DNA of 64,000 nt from Aquabacterium sp. (GCF_029946005.1 NZ_JAQSDR010000007.1:1-64000); one strand, 5' to 3'. Counted from the first letter of the stretch, positions 1 to 10,365 are shown. Program-made: numbers and translations. Notes: generated from the sequence alone by a model not told the origin.

Positions 1-2
1 TG

Positions 3-710
3 GACATCAAGATCCAGGGCATCACCAAGGAAATCATGCAAGTGGCGCTGGCGCAAGCCAAGGAAGCCCGTCTGCACATCCTGGGCAAGATGGTCGAAGC
101 CATGTCGGGCGCCAACACCGAAGTCTCGGAATTCGCGCCCCGTCTGTACACCATGAAGATCAACGCCGACAAGATCCGTGACGTGATCGGCAAGGGCGGC
201 GCCACCATCCGTGCGCTGACCGAAGAGACCGGCTGCCAGATCAACATCAGCGAAGACGGCACGATCACCATCGCGTCGACGGACGCCGACAAGGCCGAAC
301 AAGCCAAGAAGCGCATCGCCGAGATCACGGCCGAAGTCGAAATTGGCAAGGTCTACGAAGGCCCTGTCACCAAGTTGTTCGACTTTGGTGCCCTGATCAA
401 CCTGCTGCCTGGCAAGGACGGCCTGCTGCACATCAGCCAGATCGCCCACGAGCGCGTCGAGAAGGTCTCCGACTATCTGACCGAAGGCCAGATCGTCAAG
501 GTCAAGGTCATGGAAACCGACGAAAAGGGCCGCGTCAAGCTGTCCATGAAGGTGCTGCAAGAGCGTCCTGAGGGCATGGCCCCTGAGCGCGAGCGTTCCG
601 ATCGTGGTGACCGCGGCGACCGCGGCGACCGTGGTGGCCGTGATCGCAATGACCGTGGCGATCGCGGTGACCGTGGTGGTTCGCCAGATCAAGAGCAACA
701 GCAAGTGTGA
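3..710 (+). CDS. pnp: Polynucleotide phosphorylase, C-terminal part (cut by window start)
   Basis: This is the last 235 residues of PNPase, the phosphorolytic 3'-5' exoribonuclease of RNA turnover. The frame is open from base 3, so the catalytic RNase PH domains lie outside the window. A KH domain with the GxxG loop ([12 protein letters not shown]) covers about residues 46-108 of the fragment. An S1 RNA-binding domain ([16 protein letters not shown] to GRVKLSMK) follows at about 112-183. The protein ends in a low-complexity tail of DRG repeats rich in Arg and Asp. The stop codon overlaps the likely tpiA start as TGATG, so the two genes are probably translationally coupled. Confidence 0.96.
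   Translation, partial: DIKIQGITKEIMQVALAQAKEARLHILGKMVEAMSGANTEVSEFAPRLYTMKINADKIRDVIGKGGATIRALTEETGCQINISEDGTITIASTDADKAEQAKKRIAEITAEVEIGKVYEGPVTKLFDFGALINLLPGKDGLLHISQIAHERVEKVSDYLTEGQIVKVKVMETDEKGRVKLSMKVLQERPEGMAPERERSDRGDRGDRGDRGGRDRNDRGDRGDRGGSPDQEQQQV
600..681 (+). repeat. Nine-base tandem repeat encoding the DRG tail of PNPase
   Basis: Imperfect 9-bp units of the form GACCGTGGT / GACCGCGGC repeat about nine times and encode Asp-Arg-Gly triplets in the last 36 residues of pnp. Units differ mostly at third codon positions, so the amino-acid pattern is kept better than the DNA. Such arrays can change copy number by slippage without breaking the frame. Confidence 0.85.
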
Positions 711-1471
711 TGGTCATGGCCCTGTCCAAGAAACTCGTCGTCGGCAACTGGAAGATGCATGGCAGCCGCGCTGCCAATGCCGAACTCCTCAAAGGTTTGC
801 TTCAGGCCGATCTGAGCGCTTCGGCGCCGCGATCGAATGTGGTGGTGTGCGTGCCTTTCCCCTACCTGGGAGAGGTGGCGGCAACGCTGCAGGGCAGTGC
901 CATCACCTTTGGATCGCAAGACGTGTCTGCTCAAGCCCAGGGTGCCTACACCGGTGAGGTGTCGGGCGCCATGGTGCGTGAATTCGGTGCGCACTACGCC
1001 ATCGTGGGGCACTCCGAGCGCCGCGGCTACCATGCTGAAAGTGATCAACTGGTGGCCGACAAGGCCAAGGCTGCGTTGGCGCAGGGCTTGGTGCCCATCG
1101 TTTGCGTGGGCGAAACCTTGGCCGAGCGCGAGGCTGATCAGACCGAATCGGTGGTTGCTCGCCAGTTGAAGGCTGTGACCGACACCCTGGGTGCTGATGT
1201 GACCAAGGTGGTGGTGGCCTATGAGCCGGTCTGGGCCATTGGTACCGGCAAGACCGCTTCACCCGCGCAGGCTCAGGCCGTGCACGCTTTCCTGCGTGCG
1301 CAGCTCAAGGCGGCGCAGGCCTCGGCGGTCACGGTGCCCTTGCTCTATGGCGGCAGTGTCAAGTCTGACAATGCCGCCGAGCTCTTCTCTCAAGCCGACA
1401 TTGACGGTGGCCTGATTGGCGGAGCCTCCTTGAAGGCTTCCGATTTCGCCGCCATTGCCCGCGCCGCCTGA
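710..1471 (+). CDS. tpiA: Triose-phosphate isomerase
   Basis: TpiA interconverts dihydroxyacetone phosphate and glyceraldehyde 3-phosphate in glycolysis and gluconeogenesis, in the cytoplasm. The substrate-binding N-terminus KLVVGNWKMHG, the catalytic His stretch IVGHSERR, the catalytic Glu in VVAYEPVWAIGTG and the phosphate-binding GGSVK / GLIGGASL loops are all present. The length (about 253 aa) is normal for the family. The ATG at 710 overlaps the pnp stop; ATG 716 and GTG 707 are alternatives, and no clear Shine-Dalgarno site decides between them. secG follows after 32 nt. Confidence 0.97.
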   Translation: MVMALSKKLVVGNWKMHGSRAANAELLKGLLQADLSASAPRSNVVVCVPFPYLGEVAATLQGSAITFGSQDVSAQAQGAYTGEVSGAMVREFGAHYAIVGHSERRGYHAESDQLVADKAKAALAQGLVPIVCVGETLAEREADQTESVVARQLKAVTDTLGADVTKVVVAYEPVWAIGTGKTASPAQAQAVHAFLRAQLKAAQASAVTVPLLYGGSVKSDNAAELFSQADIDGGLIGGASLKASDFAAIARAA

Positions 1472-1503
1472 GGCTGCGCAGCTACATCTGGAGTTTTGAC
1501 AAC

Positions 1504-1845
1504 ATGCAAGTTTTTGCAACCCTGGTGCAAGTGCTCCAGATCATCTCGGCCATGTCCATGATCGGCCTTGTGCTGGTTCAGCATGGCAAGGGCGCCGACA
1601 TGGGTGCATCCTTTGGCAGTGGTGCTTCCGGCAGCCTGTTTGGCGCCACCGGCAGTGCCAACTTTCTGTCGCGCTCCACCGCGGTGGCAGCCACGGTGTT
1701 CTTCCTGGCCACGCTGGGTTTGGCGTATGTGGGCAACCACCGCGCTTCCCCGACGGATCAGCCAAGCGTGTTTGACCAGCCTGCAGCCGCAGCTTCTGCT
1801 GCCGCGAAATCGGCTTCCGGCGCCGCGCTGATTCCCACGAAATGA
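1504..1845 (+). CDS. secG: Protein-export membrane protein SecG
   Basis: SecG is the small auxiliary subunit of the SecYEG translocon in the inner membrane. The 113-aa protein has the two expected transmembrane segments (about residues 3-23 and 53-73), joined by the typical small-residue loop (KGADMGASFGSGASGSLFG). The C-terminal tail is rich in Ala, Ser and Pro, which is common in betaproteobacterial SecG. It follows tpiA and precedes tRNA-Leu and the nuo genes, an arrangement I recall from many Burkholderiales. Confidence 0.95.
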   Translation: MQVFATLVQVLQIISAMSMIGLVLVQHGKGADMGASFGSGASGSLFGATGSANFLSRSTAVAATVFFLATLGLAYVGNHRASPTDQPSVFDQPAAAASAAAKSASGAALIPTK

Positions 1846-1974
1846 GCTTCAATGGGGTGGGCGCAACGCTCCCCTCATTCAATTTCGGGTTAGAATGTAA
1901 GTCTTCGGTGAGCAAGCCTCAAGCAAGCCGAACTTGATGTTCAATGCAGGCCGTGTGGTCTGTTTTAGCCCCAT

Positions 1975-2059
1975 GCCGACGTGGTGAAATTGGTAGACAC
2001 GCTATCTTGAGGGGGTAGTGGCGAAAGCTGTGCGAGTTCGAGTCTCGCCGTCGGCACCA
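1975..2059 (+). tRNA. tRNA-Leu (anticodon GAG)
   Basis: The sequence folds as a class II tRNA of 85 nt with encoded CCA. The acceptor stem pairs GCCGACG with CGTCGGC. The D-arm carries TGGTAGACAC. The anticodon stem CTATC/GGTAG encloses the loop TTGAGGG, giving anticodon GAG. A variable arm (TGGCGAAAGCTG) and a T-arm with GTTCGAGTC follow. A possible -10 box TAGAAT lies at 1891-1896 without a good -35. A strong terminator sits about 100 nt downstream. Confidence 0.97.
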
Positions 2060-2157
2060 AGTGTTCAAACCGTGTCTTCGCACCACCCAATGATCAGCCT
2101 GCTTCTCGCTATTTTGCTTGATGTTCGCGGACAGTGTTGCAAAGCCACCTAAGGTAG

Positions 2158-2196
2158 GCGCGTGTGAGTTCGCAGCTCAGCGCGCTTTTTGCTTTT
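2158..2196 (+). terminator. Intrinsic terminator between tRNA-Leu and nuoA
   Basis: GCGCG (2158-2162) plus TGAG (2165-2168) pair with CTCA (2176-2179) plus GCGCG (2180-2184). The loop is TTCGCAG, and TTTTTGCTTTT follows at 2186-2196. It would end the tRNA-Leu transcript. It lies only 55 nt before nuoA, so nuo transcription must start within or just after it, or read through it. Confidence 0.8.
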
Positions 2197-2251
2197 CGAA
2201 TGTGTTTCAATCGCATGTTGCCTGTTCTGTCCTGCCTGAGAGCTGCCAGTC

Positions 2252-2614
2252 ATGATGAATCTTGAGAATTACCTGCCCGTCATCCTCTTCATCTTGGTGG
2301 GTGTCGGAGTCGGGGTGGTCCCTCAGTTGCTTGGCTTCCTGCTGGGCCCGCGTCGTCCTGATGCAGCTAAAAATTCCCCTTATGAATGTGGCTTCGAGGC
2401 CTTTGAAGACGCGCGGATGAAGTTCGACGTGCGCTACTACCTCGTGGCCATTCTGTTCATTTTGTTTGATCTGGAAATCGCTTTTCTCTTCCCCTGGGCT
2501 GTGGCCCTGAAGGAAGTGGGCATGGCAGGCTTCACCGCCATCATGCTGTTTTTGGGCATCCTCGTCGTGGGCTTTGCCTACGAGTGGAAAAAGGGCGCCC
2601 TGGACTGGGAATGA
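2252..2614 (+). CDS. nuoA: NADH-quinone oxidoreductase subunit A
   Basis: NuoA is a small membrane subunit of respiratory complex I, near the quinone-binding junction. The 120-aa protein has three hydrophobic segments. It also has the family hallmark [11 protein letters not shown]-type loop (here [16 protein letters not shown]), whose conserved Cys lies in the loop that switches between active and deactive states in mitochondrial homologues. ATG 2252 is followed immediately by ATG 2255 (MNLENYLPV), which is the more usual family start. It is the first gene of the 14-gene nuo operon. Confidence 0.97.
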   Translation: MMNLENYLPVILFILVGVGVGVVPQLLGFLLGPRRPDAAKNSPYECGFEAFEDARMKFDVRYYLVAILFILFDLEIAFLFPWAVALKEVGMAGFTAIMLFLGILVVGFAYEWKKGALDWE

Positions 2615-2624
2615 GGTAATCAAC

Positions 2625-3101
2625 ATGGGTATCGAAGGCGTCTTCAAAGAGGGCTTCATCACCACATCGGCGGACACGCTGATCAACTGGTCCAAGACTG
2701 GCTCCTTGTGGCCGATGACGTTTGGCCTGGCCTGCTGCGCGGTTGAAATGATGCACGCAGGGGCAGCGCGCTACGACATCGACCGTTTCGGCATGCTGTT
2801 CCGTCCCAGCCCCCGTCAGTCCGACCTGATGATCGTGGCAGGCACCTTGTGCAACAAGATGGCACCAGCCTTGCGCAAGGTCTATGACCAGATGGCTGAA
2901 CCCCGCTGGGTGCTGTCCATGGGCTCGTGTGCCAACGGTGGTGGTTATTACCACTACAGCTACTCGGTGGTGCGCGGTTGCGACCGCATCGTGCCAGTGG
3001 ACGTCTATGTGCCGGGCTGCCCGCCCACGGCCGAGGCCCTGCTGTACGGTGTTCTGCAATTGCAGGCCAAGATCCGCCGCGAAAACACCATTGCCCGCTG
3101 A
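2625..3101 (+). CDS. nuoB: NADH-quinone oxidoreductase subunit B
   Basis: NuoB is the peripheral-arm subunit that carries cluster N2, the [4Fe-4S] centre that reduces quinone. The 158-aa product has the tandem cysteines C37-C38 (LACCAVEMM) plus C102 ([10 protein letters not shown]) and C132 ([11 protein letters not shown]), the four N2 ligands. I start at ATG 2625 ([11 protein letters not shown]), which matches the family N-terminus. The longer open frame runs back into nuoA and is not needed. The gap to nuoA is 10 nt. Confidence 0.98.
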   Translation: MGIEGVFKEGFITTSADTLINWSKTGSLWPMTFGLACCAVEMMHAGAARYDIDRFGMLFRPSPRQSDLMIVAGTLCNKMAPALRKVYDQMAEPRWVLSMGSCANGGGYYHYSYSVVRGCDRIVPVDVYVPGCPPTAEALLYGVLQLQAKIRRENTIAR

Positions 3102-3119
3102 GAGCGCAGGACTGTTTCA

Positions 3120-3731
3120 ATGAGCACCAAACTCGACACCCTGCAAGCCGCGCTGCACTCTGTGCTGGGCGATGCCGTCAAGCGGCTGGACAACCTCAAG
3201 GGCGAACTGACCCTGACCGTGTCCAGCGCCCAATACATCCAGGTGGCCACCACCTTGCGCGACCACCCTGAACTGCGCTTCGAGCAGCTTCAGGACCTGT
3301 GTGGGATGGACTACTCCACGTACAAGGATGGCGCCGCTTCGATCTATGCCGAAGGTCCACGTTACTGCGTGGTCAGCCACCTCTTGTCCGTGGCAAAAAA
3401 CTGGCGCCTCCGCCTGAAGGTCTTCGCCACCGATGACGACCTGCCCATGGTGGCCTCGGTCAACGACGTCTGGAGTTCTGCCAACTGGTTCGAGCGCGAA
3501 GCTTTTGACCTGTACGGCATCATCTTCGAAGGTCACATCGATCTGCGCCGCATCCTCACCGATTACGGCTTCATCGGCCACCCCTTCCGCAAAGACTTCC
3601 CGACCTCGGGCCACGTTGAAATGCGTTACGACCCCGAACAGCGTCGCGTGATCTACCAGCCGGTGACGATTGAGCCGCGCGAGATCACCCCGCGCATCAT
3701 CCGTGAAGACAACTACGGAGGCCTGAAGTAA
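3120..3731 (+). CDS. nuoC: NADH-quinone oxidoreductase subunit C
   Basis: NuoC is the 30-kDa peripheral-arm subunit that packs against NuoD and NuoB. The 203-aa protein ends with the conserved segment ERE(A/V)xDLYGIxFxGHxDLRRIL followed by [14 protein letters not shown], the family signature. In E. coli nuoC is fused to nuoD; here the genes are separate, with nuoD starting 2 nt after this stop. The start ATG at 3120 is 18 nt after nuoB. Confidence 0.98.
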   Translation: MSTKLDTLQAALHSVLGDAVKRLDNLKGELTLTVSSAQYIQVATTLRDHPELRFEQLQDLCGMDYSTYKDGAASIYAEGPRYCVVSHLLSVAKNWRLRLKVFATDDDLPMVASVNDVWSSANWFEREAFDLYGIIFEGHIDLRRILTDYGFIGHPFRKDFPTSGHVEMRYDPEQRRVIYQPVTIEPREITPRIIREDNYGGLK

Positions 3732-3733
3732 TC

Positions 3734-4987
3734 ATGGCCGAGATCAAGAACTACACCCTGAACTTCGGGCCCCAGCACCCGGCTGCCCACGGCGTACTGC
3801 GCCTGGTGCTCGAGCTCGACGGCGAAGTCATCCAGCGCGCTGACCCGCACATCGGTCTGCTGCACCGCGCCACTGAAAAACTGGCCGAGTCCAAGACCTT
3901 CATCCAGTCGCTGCCCTACATGGACCGCCTGGACTACGTCTCGATGATGGCCAACGAGCACGCCTACTGCCTGGCCATCGAGAAGATGATGGGCATCGAC
4001 GTGCCCGAGCGTGCCCAGTACATCCGCGTGATGTTCGCCGAGATCACCCGGGTGCTGAACCACTTGCTGTGGTTGGGCTGTCACGGTTTCGACTGCGGTG
4101 CGATGAACATCCTCATCTACTGCTTCCGCGAACGCGAAGACCTGTTCGACCTGTATGAAGCCGTATCAGGCGCGCGCATGCACGCCGCCTACTTCCGTCC
4201 GGGTGGCGTTTACCGCGACCTGCCGGACACCATGCCGCAGTACAAGGTCAGCAAGATCAAGAACGCCAAGACCATTGCGCGCCTGAACGAAAACCGCCAG
4301 GGGTCCATGCTGGACTTCATCGACGATTTCACGCAGCGTTTCCCTGGCTTGATCGACGAATACGAAACCCTGCTGACCGACAACCGCATCTGGAAACAGC
4401 GCACCGTGGGCATCGGCGTGGTCTCGCCCGAGCGGGCTCTGAACCTTGGCTTCTCAGGCGCCATGCTGCGTGGTTCAGGCATCGTCTGGGACCTGCGCAA
4501 ACACCAGCCCTACGATGTCTACGACCGCATGGACTTCGACATTCCCGTGGGCAAGAACGGAGACTGCTACGACCGCTACCTGGTCCGCGTGGAAGAGCTG
4601 CGCCAGTCCAACCGCATCATCAAACAGTGCGTGGATTGGCTGCGTGCCAACCCCGGCCCGGTCATCACTGACAACCACAAGGTGGCCCCCCCTTCCCGCC
4701 TCGAGATGAAGACCTCGATGGAAGAGTTGATCCACCACTTCAAGCTCTTCACCGAAGGCTTCCACGTGCCGGAAGGCGAAGCCTATGCGGCCGTGGAGCA
4801 TCCCAAGGGCGAGTTCGGCATCTACCTGTCCAGCGATGGTGCCAACAAGCCTTACCGCTTGAAGATCCGCGCGCCGGGCTTCCCGCACCTGGCCGCACTC
4901 GACGAAATGAGCCGTGGCCACATGCTGGCCGACGCCGTGGCCATCATCGGCACGATGGACATCGTGTTCGGTGAGATCGACCGCTAA
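3734..4987 (+). CDS. nuoD: NADH-quinone oxidoreductase subunit D
   Basis: NuoD is the 49-kDa subunit that forms much of the quinone site of complex I and is related to [NiFe]-hydrogenase large subunits. The 417-aa protein starts with the family motif [21 protein letters not shown] and includes [12 protein letters not shown], the conserved His-containing quinone-pocket loop. It ends in GEIDR, the usual NuoD C-terminus. The spacing of 2 nt from nuoC and 8 nt to nuoE indicates cotranscription. Confidence 0.98.
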   Translation: MAEIKNYTLNFGPQHPAAHGVLRLVLELDGEVIQRADPHIGLLHRATEKLAESKTFIQSLPYMDRLDYVSMMANEHAYCLAIEKMMGIDVPERAQYIRVMFAEITRVLNHLLWLGCHGFDCGAMNILIYCFREREDLFDLYEAVSGARMHAAYFRPGGVYRDLPDTMPQYKVSKIKNAKTIARLNENRQGSMLDFIDDFTQRFPGLIDEYETLLTDNRIWKQRTVGIGVVSPERALNLGFSGAMLRGSGIVWDLRKHQPYDVYDRMDFDIPVGKNGDCYDRYLVRVEELRQSNRIIKQCVDWLRANPGPVITDNHKVAPPSRLEMKTSMEELIHHFKLFTEGFHVPEGEAYAAVEHPKGEFGIYLSSDGANKPYRLKIRAPGFPHLAALDEMSRGHMLADAVAIIGTMDIVFGEIDR

Positions 4988-4995
4988 GAAGCGAG

Positions 4996-5496
4996 ATGAC
5001 TGACAAACCCATGCTCAGCGAACAAACCAAAGCGCGTTTCGACCGCGAAGTGGCCAAGTACCCGGCCGATCAGAAACAATCCGCGGTGATGGCCTGCCTG
5101 TCCATCTTCCAGCACGAGAACGGCTGGATCTCGCCCGAAGGCGAGAAGCTGATCGCCGAGTACCTGGGCATGGCGCCCATCGCGGTGCGCGAGGTCGCCA
5201 CCTTCTACAACATGTACAACCAGCAGCCGGTGGGCCAGTTCAAGCTGAACGTGTGCACCAACCTGCCATGCCAGTTGCGTGATGGCCAAAAGGCCCTGGA
5301 GCACCTGTGCCACAAGCTGGGCATCGAAGCAGGCGAGACCACGGCCGATGGCCTGTTCACCGTGCAGCAAAGCGAATGCATGGGCGCTTGCGCCGATTCG
5401 CCAGTGCTGATGGTCAATGACCGCCAGATGGTCAGCTTCATGAGTAACGACCGCCTCGATGCGTTGGTCGACACGCTCAAGGCCAACGCCAAATAA
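4996..5496 (+). CDS. nuoE: NADH-quinone oxidoreductase subunit E
   Basis: NuoE is the 24-kDa thioredoxin-fold subunit that holds the off-path [2Fe-2S] cluster N1a beside the NADH-oxidising NuoF. The four cysteine ligands are visible as C87 and C92 (VCTNLPC) and C128 and C132 (CMGAC). The N-terminal helical part contains the family motif ATFYNMY. The length of 166 aa is normal. It lies 8 nt after nuoD and 15 nt before nuoF. Confidence 0.97.
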   Translation: MTDKPMLSEQTKARFDREVAKYPADQKQSAVMACLSIFQHENGWISPEGEKLIAEYLGMAPIAVREVATFYNMYNQQPVGQFKLNVCTNLPCQLRDGQKALEHLCHKLGIEAGETTADGLFTVQQSECMGACADSPVLMVNDRQMVSFMSNDRLDALVDTLKANAK

Positions 5497-5511
5497 TCGA
5501 GGACCACACAG

Positions 5512-6855
5512 ATGTTGGACCTTTCCCAATTCCAATCGACCGGCCAGGAAACTGTTTTCCACGGTCGGCACCTCAATGCCCAGATCTACGCTGATCTGGA
5601 CGGCAAGAACTGGGGCCTGCAGGATTACCAGGCGCGCGGCGGTTACACGGCCTTGCGCAAGATCCTGGGTCTGGACGGCGGCGAGGGCATGACGCCTGAG
5701 CAAGTGATTGCTGACGTGAAGCTCTCGGCCCTGCGTGGCCGTGGTGGCGCCGGTTTTCCCACGGGTTTGAAGTGGAGCTTCATGCCCCGCGCTTTCCCCG
5801 GCCAGAAGTACCTGGTGTGCAACTCCGACGAGGGCGAGCCGGGCACGTGCAAGGACCGCGAGATCCTGATGTACAACCCGCACATCGTGATCGAAGGCAT
5901 GGCGATTGCGGCCTACGCCATGGGCATCAGCGTGGGCTACAACTACATCCACGGCGAGATCTTCGAGGTGTATGAACGCTTCGAAGCTGCCCTGGAAGAA
6001 GCGCGCGCCGCCGGCATGCTTGGCAACAACATCATGGGCAGCAAGTACAGCTTCCAGCTGCACGCTTTCCATGGCTTTGGCGCCTACATCTGCGGCGAAG
6101 AAACCGCGCTGCTCGAATCGCTCGAAGGCAAGAAGGGCCAGCCCCGCTTCAAGCCACCGTTCCCGGCCAGCTTTGGCTTGTACGGCAAGCCCACCACGAT
6201 CAACAACACCGAGACCTTCGCGGCGGTGCCCTGGATCATTCGCAACGGCGGCCAGGCTTTCCTCGAAGTGGGCAAGCCCAACAACGGCGGCACCAAGCTG
6301 TACTCGGTCAGCGGCGACGTCGAGCGTCCTGGCAACTACGAGATCCCCATGGGCACGCCTTTCCCCAAGCTGCTTGAGCTGGCGGGTGGCGTGCGTGGCG
6401 GCAAGAAGCTCAAGGCCGTGATCCCCGGTGGATCGTCGTCGCCCGTGCTGCCCGCGCACATCATGATGGAATGCACGATGGACTATGACTCCATCGCCAA
6501 GGCCGGCTCCATGCTGGGCTCGGGCGCGCTGATCGTGATGGACGAAACCCGCTGCATGGTCAAGAGCCTGCAACGCCTGTCCTACTTCTACATGCACGAA
6601 TCCTGTGGCCAGTGCACGCCTTGCCGCGAAGGCACGGGCTGGCTGTGGCGCATGGTTGACCGCATCGAGAAGGGCCATGGCCGCGTCGAAGACATCGACC
6701 TGCTGAACTCCGTGGCCGACAACATCCAGGGCCGCACCATCTGCGCGCTGGGCGATGCCGCCGCCATGCCGGTGCGCGCCTTCATCAAGCACTACCGCGA
6801 TGAATTCATTCATCACATCGAACACAAGACCTGCGTGGTCCCTGCCTATGTATAA
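5512..6855 (+). CDS. nuoF: NADH-quinone oxidoreductase subunit F (NADH- and FMN-binding)
   Basis: NuoF oxidises NADH with FMN and passes electrons to cluster N3. The 447-aa protein has the glycine-rich NADH/FMN loop [14 protein letters not shown] at about residue 75. It also has the flavin stretch [15 protein letters not shown] and the N3 ligands C365, C368, C371 ([13 protein letters not shown]) and C411 ([10 protein letters not shown]). A 104-nt gap containing a palindromic repeat separates it from nuoG, the largest gap inside the operon. Confidence 0.98.
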   Translation: MLDLSQFQSTGQETVFHGRHLNAQIYADLDGKNWGLQDYQARGGYTALRKILGLDGGEGMTPEQVIADVKLSALRGRGGAGFPTGLKWSFMPRAFPGQKYLVCNSDEGEPGTCKDREILMYNPHIVIEGMAIAAYAMGISVGYNYIHGEIFEVYERFEAALEEARAAGMLGNNIMGSKYSFQLHAFHGFGAYICGEETALLESLEGKKGQPRFKPPFPASFGLYGKPTTINNTETFAAVPWIIRNGGQAFLEVGKPNNGGTKLYSVSGDVERPGNYEIPMGTPFPKLLELAGGVRGGKKLKAVIPGGSSSPVLPAHIMMECTMDYDSIAKAGSMLGSGALIVMDETRCMVKSLQRLSYFYMHESCGQCTPCREGTGWLWRMVDRIEKGHGRVEDIDLLNSVADNIQGRTICALGDAAAMPVRAFIKHYRDEFIHHIEHKTCVVPAYV

Positions 6856-6882
6856 CTGCCCCCACGCTCGGAATACCTCGCT

Positions 6883-6923
6883 GCCCCCCGAGGGGGCTGG
6901 CCTTCCTTGGGGCGGCCCGGCGG
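6883..6923 (+). repeat. GC-rich palindromic repeat, copy A (nuoF-nuoG gap)
   Basis: A CCCCCCGAGGGGG palindrome (6884-6896) is followed after 8 nt by CCTTGGGGCGGCCCGGCGG (6905-6923). The same two blocks recur at 48042-48084 inside metG. I recall similar intergenic elements scattered in Comamonadaceae genomes. As RNA the first block forms a short stable hairpin inside the nuo message. Confidence 0.8.
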
Positions 6924-6959
6924 AAGGCCGGTCGCACGCGGGTAAAGGTGAGTACAAAC

Positions 6960-9290
6960 ATGGTTGAAATCGAACTCGACGGACAGAAAGTCCAGGTGCT
7001 TGAAGGCAGCATGGTCATGCATGCGGCCGAGCAAAACGGCACTTACATCCCGCACTTCTGCTATCACAAGAAGTTGTCGATCGCGGCCAACTGCCGCATG
7101 TGTCTGGTGGACATCGAAAAGGCGCCCAAGCCGATGCCGGCCTGCGCTACGCCAGTGACGCAAGGCATGATCGTGCGCACCAAGAGCGACAAAGCCATCA
7201 AGGCCCAACAGGGCGTGATGGAGTTTTTGCTGATCAACCACCCGCTGGATTGCCCGATCTGTGACCAGGGCGGCGAGTGCCAGTTGCAGGATCTGGCCGT
7301 GGGCTATGGCGCTTCTTCTTCGCGCTACGAAGAAGAAAAGCGTGTGGTCTTCAAGAAGGAGGCGGGCCCGCTCATCTCGATGCAAGAGATGAGCCGCTGC
7401 ATCCAGTGCACCCGCTGCGTGCGCTTCGGCCAGGAAATCGCCGGTGTGATGGAGCTTGGCATGATCCACCGCGGTGAGCACGCCGAGATCACCACTTTCG
7501 TGGGCAACACGGTCGACTCCGAACTGTCGGGCAACATGATCGACATCTGCCCCGTTGGCGCGTTGACCAGCAAGCCCTTCCGCTACCAGGCTCGCACCTG
7601 GGAGTTGTCACGCCGCAAGAGCGTGTCGCCGCATGACTCCACCGGCGCCAACCTGATCGTTCAAGTGAAGAGCGGCAAGGTCCTGCGCGTGGTGCCTCTG
7701 GAAAACGAAGCCGTCAATGAATGCTGGATCGCCGACCGCGACCGCTTCAGCTACGAAGCTTTGAACAGCGACCAGCGCCTGACCAAGCCCATGCTCAAGC
7801 AGGGCGGCCAGTGGCGCGAAGTTGACTGGACCACCGCGCTGGAATACGTTGCCAACGGCCTGAAGGGCGTGAAGAACGACCATGGCGCCGAAGCCATTGG
7901 TGCACTGGGCACGGCCCATAGCACGGTGGAAGAGTTGTACCTGCTGGGTCAACTGGTGCGTGGTCTGGGCAGCGACAATGTCGACACCCGCCTGCGTCAA
8001 TCTGATTTCACCATCACGCCAGGCGCGACATGGCTGGGCCTGCCCATCGCCGAGCTGTCCACACTGGACCGGGCTTTGGTGATCGGCTCCTTCCTGCGCA
8101 AGGATCATCCGCTGTTCTCGTCGCGCCTGCGCCATGCCGCCAAGCGCGGTGCGCAGGTCAATGTGATCGGCGCCACCACCGACGACTGGCTGCTGCCCAT
8201 CTCGCAACGCATCGTCGTGGCGCCAAGCGCCTGGGCCCAGACCCTGGCCGATGTGGCCGTGGCCGTGGCCGAAAGTCAGGGCGTGTCGGCCCCTGCGCAA
8301 GGCAATGCCACCCCAGCGGCCCAGGCCGTGGCGGCATCGCTGCTGTCTGGCGAAAAGAAAGCCATCCTGCTGGGCAATGCCGCCGTGCATCACCCGCAAG
8401 CTGGGGTCCTGCACGCCCTGGCGAACTGGATTGGCGAGCAAACCGGCGCCACCGTCGGCTTCTTGGGTGAAGCAGCCAACACCGTCGGCGCGCAACTGGT
8501 GGGTGCTCAGCCCCAGCAGCGCGGTTTGAACGCTGGTCAGATGCTGTCCGGCCAGCAGATCAAGGCCGTGCTGCTGCTGAACGCCGAACCCGAGTTCGAT
8601 GCTGCCAATCCCTCGGCGGCCCGCGCTGCGGTCAACAACGCGCAAATGGTCGTGTCGCTCTCGGCCTTCAAGTCCGGCGCCAACGACTACGCCGATGTGC
8701 TGCTGCCCATCGCGCCGTTCTCCGAAACTTCCGGCACGTTCGTGAACGCCGAAGGCCGCGTGCAAAGTTTCCATGGCGTGGTCAAGCCCCTGGGCGACAC
8801 CCGTCCGGCCTGGAAGGTGCTGCGCGTGCTGGGCAACATGCTCGGTATTCCGGGCTTCGAGTTCGAGACCTCCGAAGAAGTCCGCGCTGCCGCGCTGGGC
8901 GACTTGGCCGCGATCCCTTCGCGCTTGTCGAACCAAAGCACGGCCACGATCCAGTTGCAAGGCTCAACAGGTGGGCTGGAGCGCATCGCCGATGTGCCCA
9001 TTTACAGCGCCGATGCCCTGGTGCGCCGCTCTGAGTCCCTGCAAAAAACGGCTGACGCCAAGCCACCCGTGGTCAGCCTGTCCAAGGCCTTGTGGGCCGA
9101 GTTGGGACTGGCCGATGGTGCGCAGGTGAGGGTGTCGCAAGACAAGGGCTCCGCCACCTTGAGCGCCGAGCTGGATGCCAGCTTGCCTGCCAATGTGGTG
9201 CGCGTGCCCGCAGGCCATGCCCTGACGTCTTCGTTGGGTGCCCAGTTCGGTGCCATTCGGGTTGAAAAACTCGGCGTCGACAAGGTCTGA
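6960..9290 (+). CDS. nuoG: NADH-quinone oxidoreductase subunit G
   Basis: NuoG is the 75-kDa subunit that carries the electron wire N1b, N4 and N5. The N-terminal ferredoxin-like region has FCYHKK, ANCRMC and PACATP for the [2Fe-2S] centre. The His-plus-three-Cys N5 site is [14 protein letters not shown]. The N4 ligands are in [12 protein letters not shown] and [10 protein letters not shown] molybdopterin-oxidoreductase-like domain fills the rest of the 776 aa. I start at ATG 6960 (MVEIELDGQ), which has an AAAGGTGAG site about 8 nt upstream. A GTG at 6948 in the same frame lies inside that site and is rejected. Confidence 0.97.
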   Translation: MVEIELDGQKVQVLEGSMVMHAAEQNGTYIPHFCYHKKLSIAANCRMCLVDIEKAPKPMPACATPVTQGMIVRTKSDKAIKAQQGVMEFLLINHPLDCPICDQGGECQLQDLAVGYGASSSRYEEEKRVVFKKEAGPLISMQEMSRCIQCTRCVRFGQEIAGVMELGMIHRGEHAEITTFVGNTVDSELSGNMIDICPVGALTSKPFRYQARTWELSRRKSVSPHDSTGANLIVQVKSGKVLRVVPLENEAVNECWIADRDRFSYEALNSDQRLTKPMLKQGGQWREVDWTTALEYVANGLKGVKNDHGAEAIGALGTAHSTVEELYLLGQLVRGLGSDNVDTRLRQSDFTITPGATWLGLPIAELSTLDRALVIGSFLRKDHPLFSSRLRHAAKRGAQVNVIGATTDDWLLPISQRIVVAPSAWAQTLADVAVAVAESQGVSAPAQGNATPAAQAVAASLLSGEKKAILLGNAAVHHPQAGVLHALANWIGEQTGATVGFLGEAANTVGAQLVGAQPQQRGLNAGQMLSGQQIKAVLLLNAEPEFDAANPSAARAAVNNAQMVVSLSAFKSGANDYADVLLPIAPFSETSGTFVNAEGRVQSFHGVVKPLGDTRPAWKVLRVLGNMLGIPGFEFETSEEVRAAALGDLAAIPSRLSNQSTATIQLQGSTGGLERIADVPIYSADALVRRSESLQKTADAKPPVVSLSKALWAELGLADGAQVRVSQDKGSATLSAELDASLPANVVRVPAGHALTSSLGAQFGAIRVEKLGVDKV

Positions 9291-9306
9291 GGCCAAGGAA
9301 CATCAC

Positions 9307-10365
9307 ATGATCGATACCATTTACACAGCTGGCGAAGGTGCCCTGGGAGGCGCCTGGCCCGTGGTCTGGACGCTGATCAAGATCGTCTGCGTTTTGCTGC
9401 CTTTGCTGGGATGCGTGGCCTACCTGACCTTGTGGGAGCGCAAGTTCATTGGCTGGACGCAAGTGCGTCCCGGTCCCAACCGCACAGGTCCTTATGGCCT
9501 GCTGCAGCCCATCGCAGACGCCGTGAAGCTGATCTTCAAGGAGATCATTGTTCCGTCGGCCGCCAACAAGGGCCTGTTCTTCCTCGGCCCTGTCATGACC
9601 ATCATGCCGGCGCTGGCCGCGTGGGCGGTCGTGCCGTTTGGTCCTGAAGTGGTGCTGGCCAATGTCAACGCCGGTCTGCTGTTCCTGATGGCGATCACCT
9701 CGCTGGAAGTCTATGGCGTGATCATCGCGGGCTGGGCGTCCAACTCCAAATACGCCTTCCTGGGCGCCATGCGCGCTTCGGCCCAAATGGTGTCGTACGA
9801 AATCGCCATGGGCTTCTGCTTGGTGATCGTGCTGATGGTGTCGGGCTCTCTGAACATGAGCGACATCGTGCTGTCGCAAGACAAGGGCATGTTCGCCAGC
9901 GAGGGCTGGAGCTTCATGTCGTGGAATTGGCTGCCTTTGCTGCCCATCACTGTCGTCTACTTCATCTCCGGCCTGGCTGAAACCAACCGCCACCCCTTTG
10001 ACGTGGTGGAAGGCGAGTCGGAAATCGTGGCCGGCCACATGGTCGAGTACTCGGGCATGGCCTTCGCCATGTTCTTCCTGGCCGAGTACGCCAACATGAT
10101 CCTGGTGTCGGCCTTGGCTGCCGTCATGTTCTTCGGTGGCTGGCTGGCGCCAGTGCACGCCCTGAATTTCATCCCCGGGTGGATCTGGCTGTTTGGCAAG
10201 ACCTTCCTCATCGTGACCATGTTCCTGTGGGTGCGGGCATCGTTTCCCCGCTTCCGTTTCGACCAGATCATGCGTCTGGGCTGGAAGATCTTCATCCCGA
10301 TCACCCTCGTGTGGTTGGTGATCGTGGGGGGCTGGATCATGTCTCCCTGGAACATCTGGAAGTAA
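9307..10365 (+). CDS. nuoH: NADH-quinone oxidoreductase subunit H
   Basis: NuoH is the membrane subunit that links the quinone cavity to the proton pumps. The 352-aa protein has eight or so transmembrane segments and the conserved loops [17 protein letters not shown] and [18 protein letters not shown], rich in acidic residues near the quinone site. The start at ATG 9307 (MIDTIYTAG) is 16 nt after nuoG; the longer frame overlapping nuoG has no support. Confidence 0.98.
   Translation: MIDTIYTAGEGALGGAWPVVWTLIKIVCVLLPLLGCVAYLTLWERKFIGWTQVRPGPNRTGPYGLLQPIADAVKLIFKEIIVPSAANKGLFFLGPVMTIMPALAAWAVVPFGPEVVLANVNAGLLFLMAITSLEVYGVIIAGWASNSKYAFLGAMRASAQMVSYEIAMGFCLVIVLMVSGSLNMSDIVLSQDKGMFASEGWSFMSWNWLPLLPITVVYFISGLAETNRHPFDVVEGESEIVAGHMVEYSGMAFAMFFLAEYANMILVSALAAVMFFGGWLAPVHALNFIPGWIWLFGKTFLIVTMFLWVRASFPRFRFDQIMRLGWKIFIPITLVWLVIVGGWIMSPWNIWK

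Noticed and set aside
4984-6957. A 657-codon open frame antisense to nuoE-nuoF, and similar long minus-strand frames at 7608-8960, 9073-10893 and 13344-15437
   Set aside because: They are exactly antisense to well-recognised nuo genes, have no family motifs, and show the His/Gln/Arg-rich composition expected when GC-rich genes are read on the other strand.
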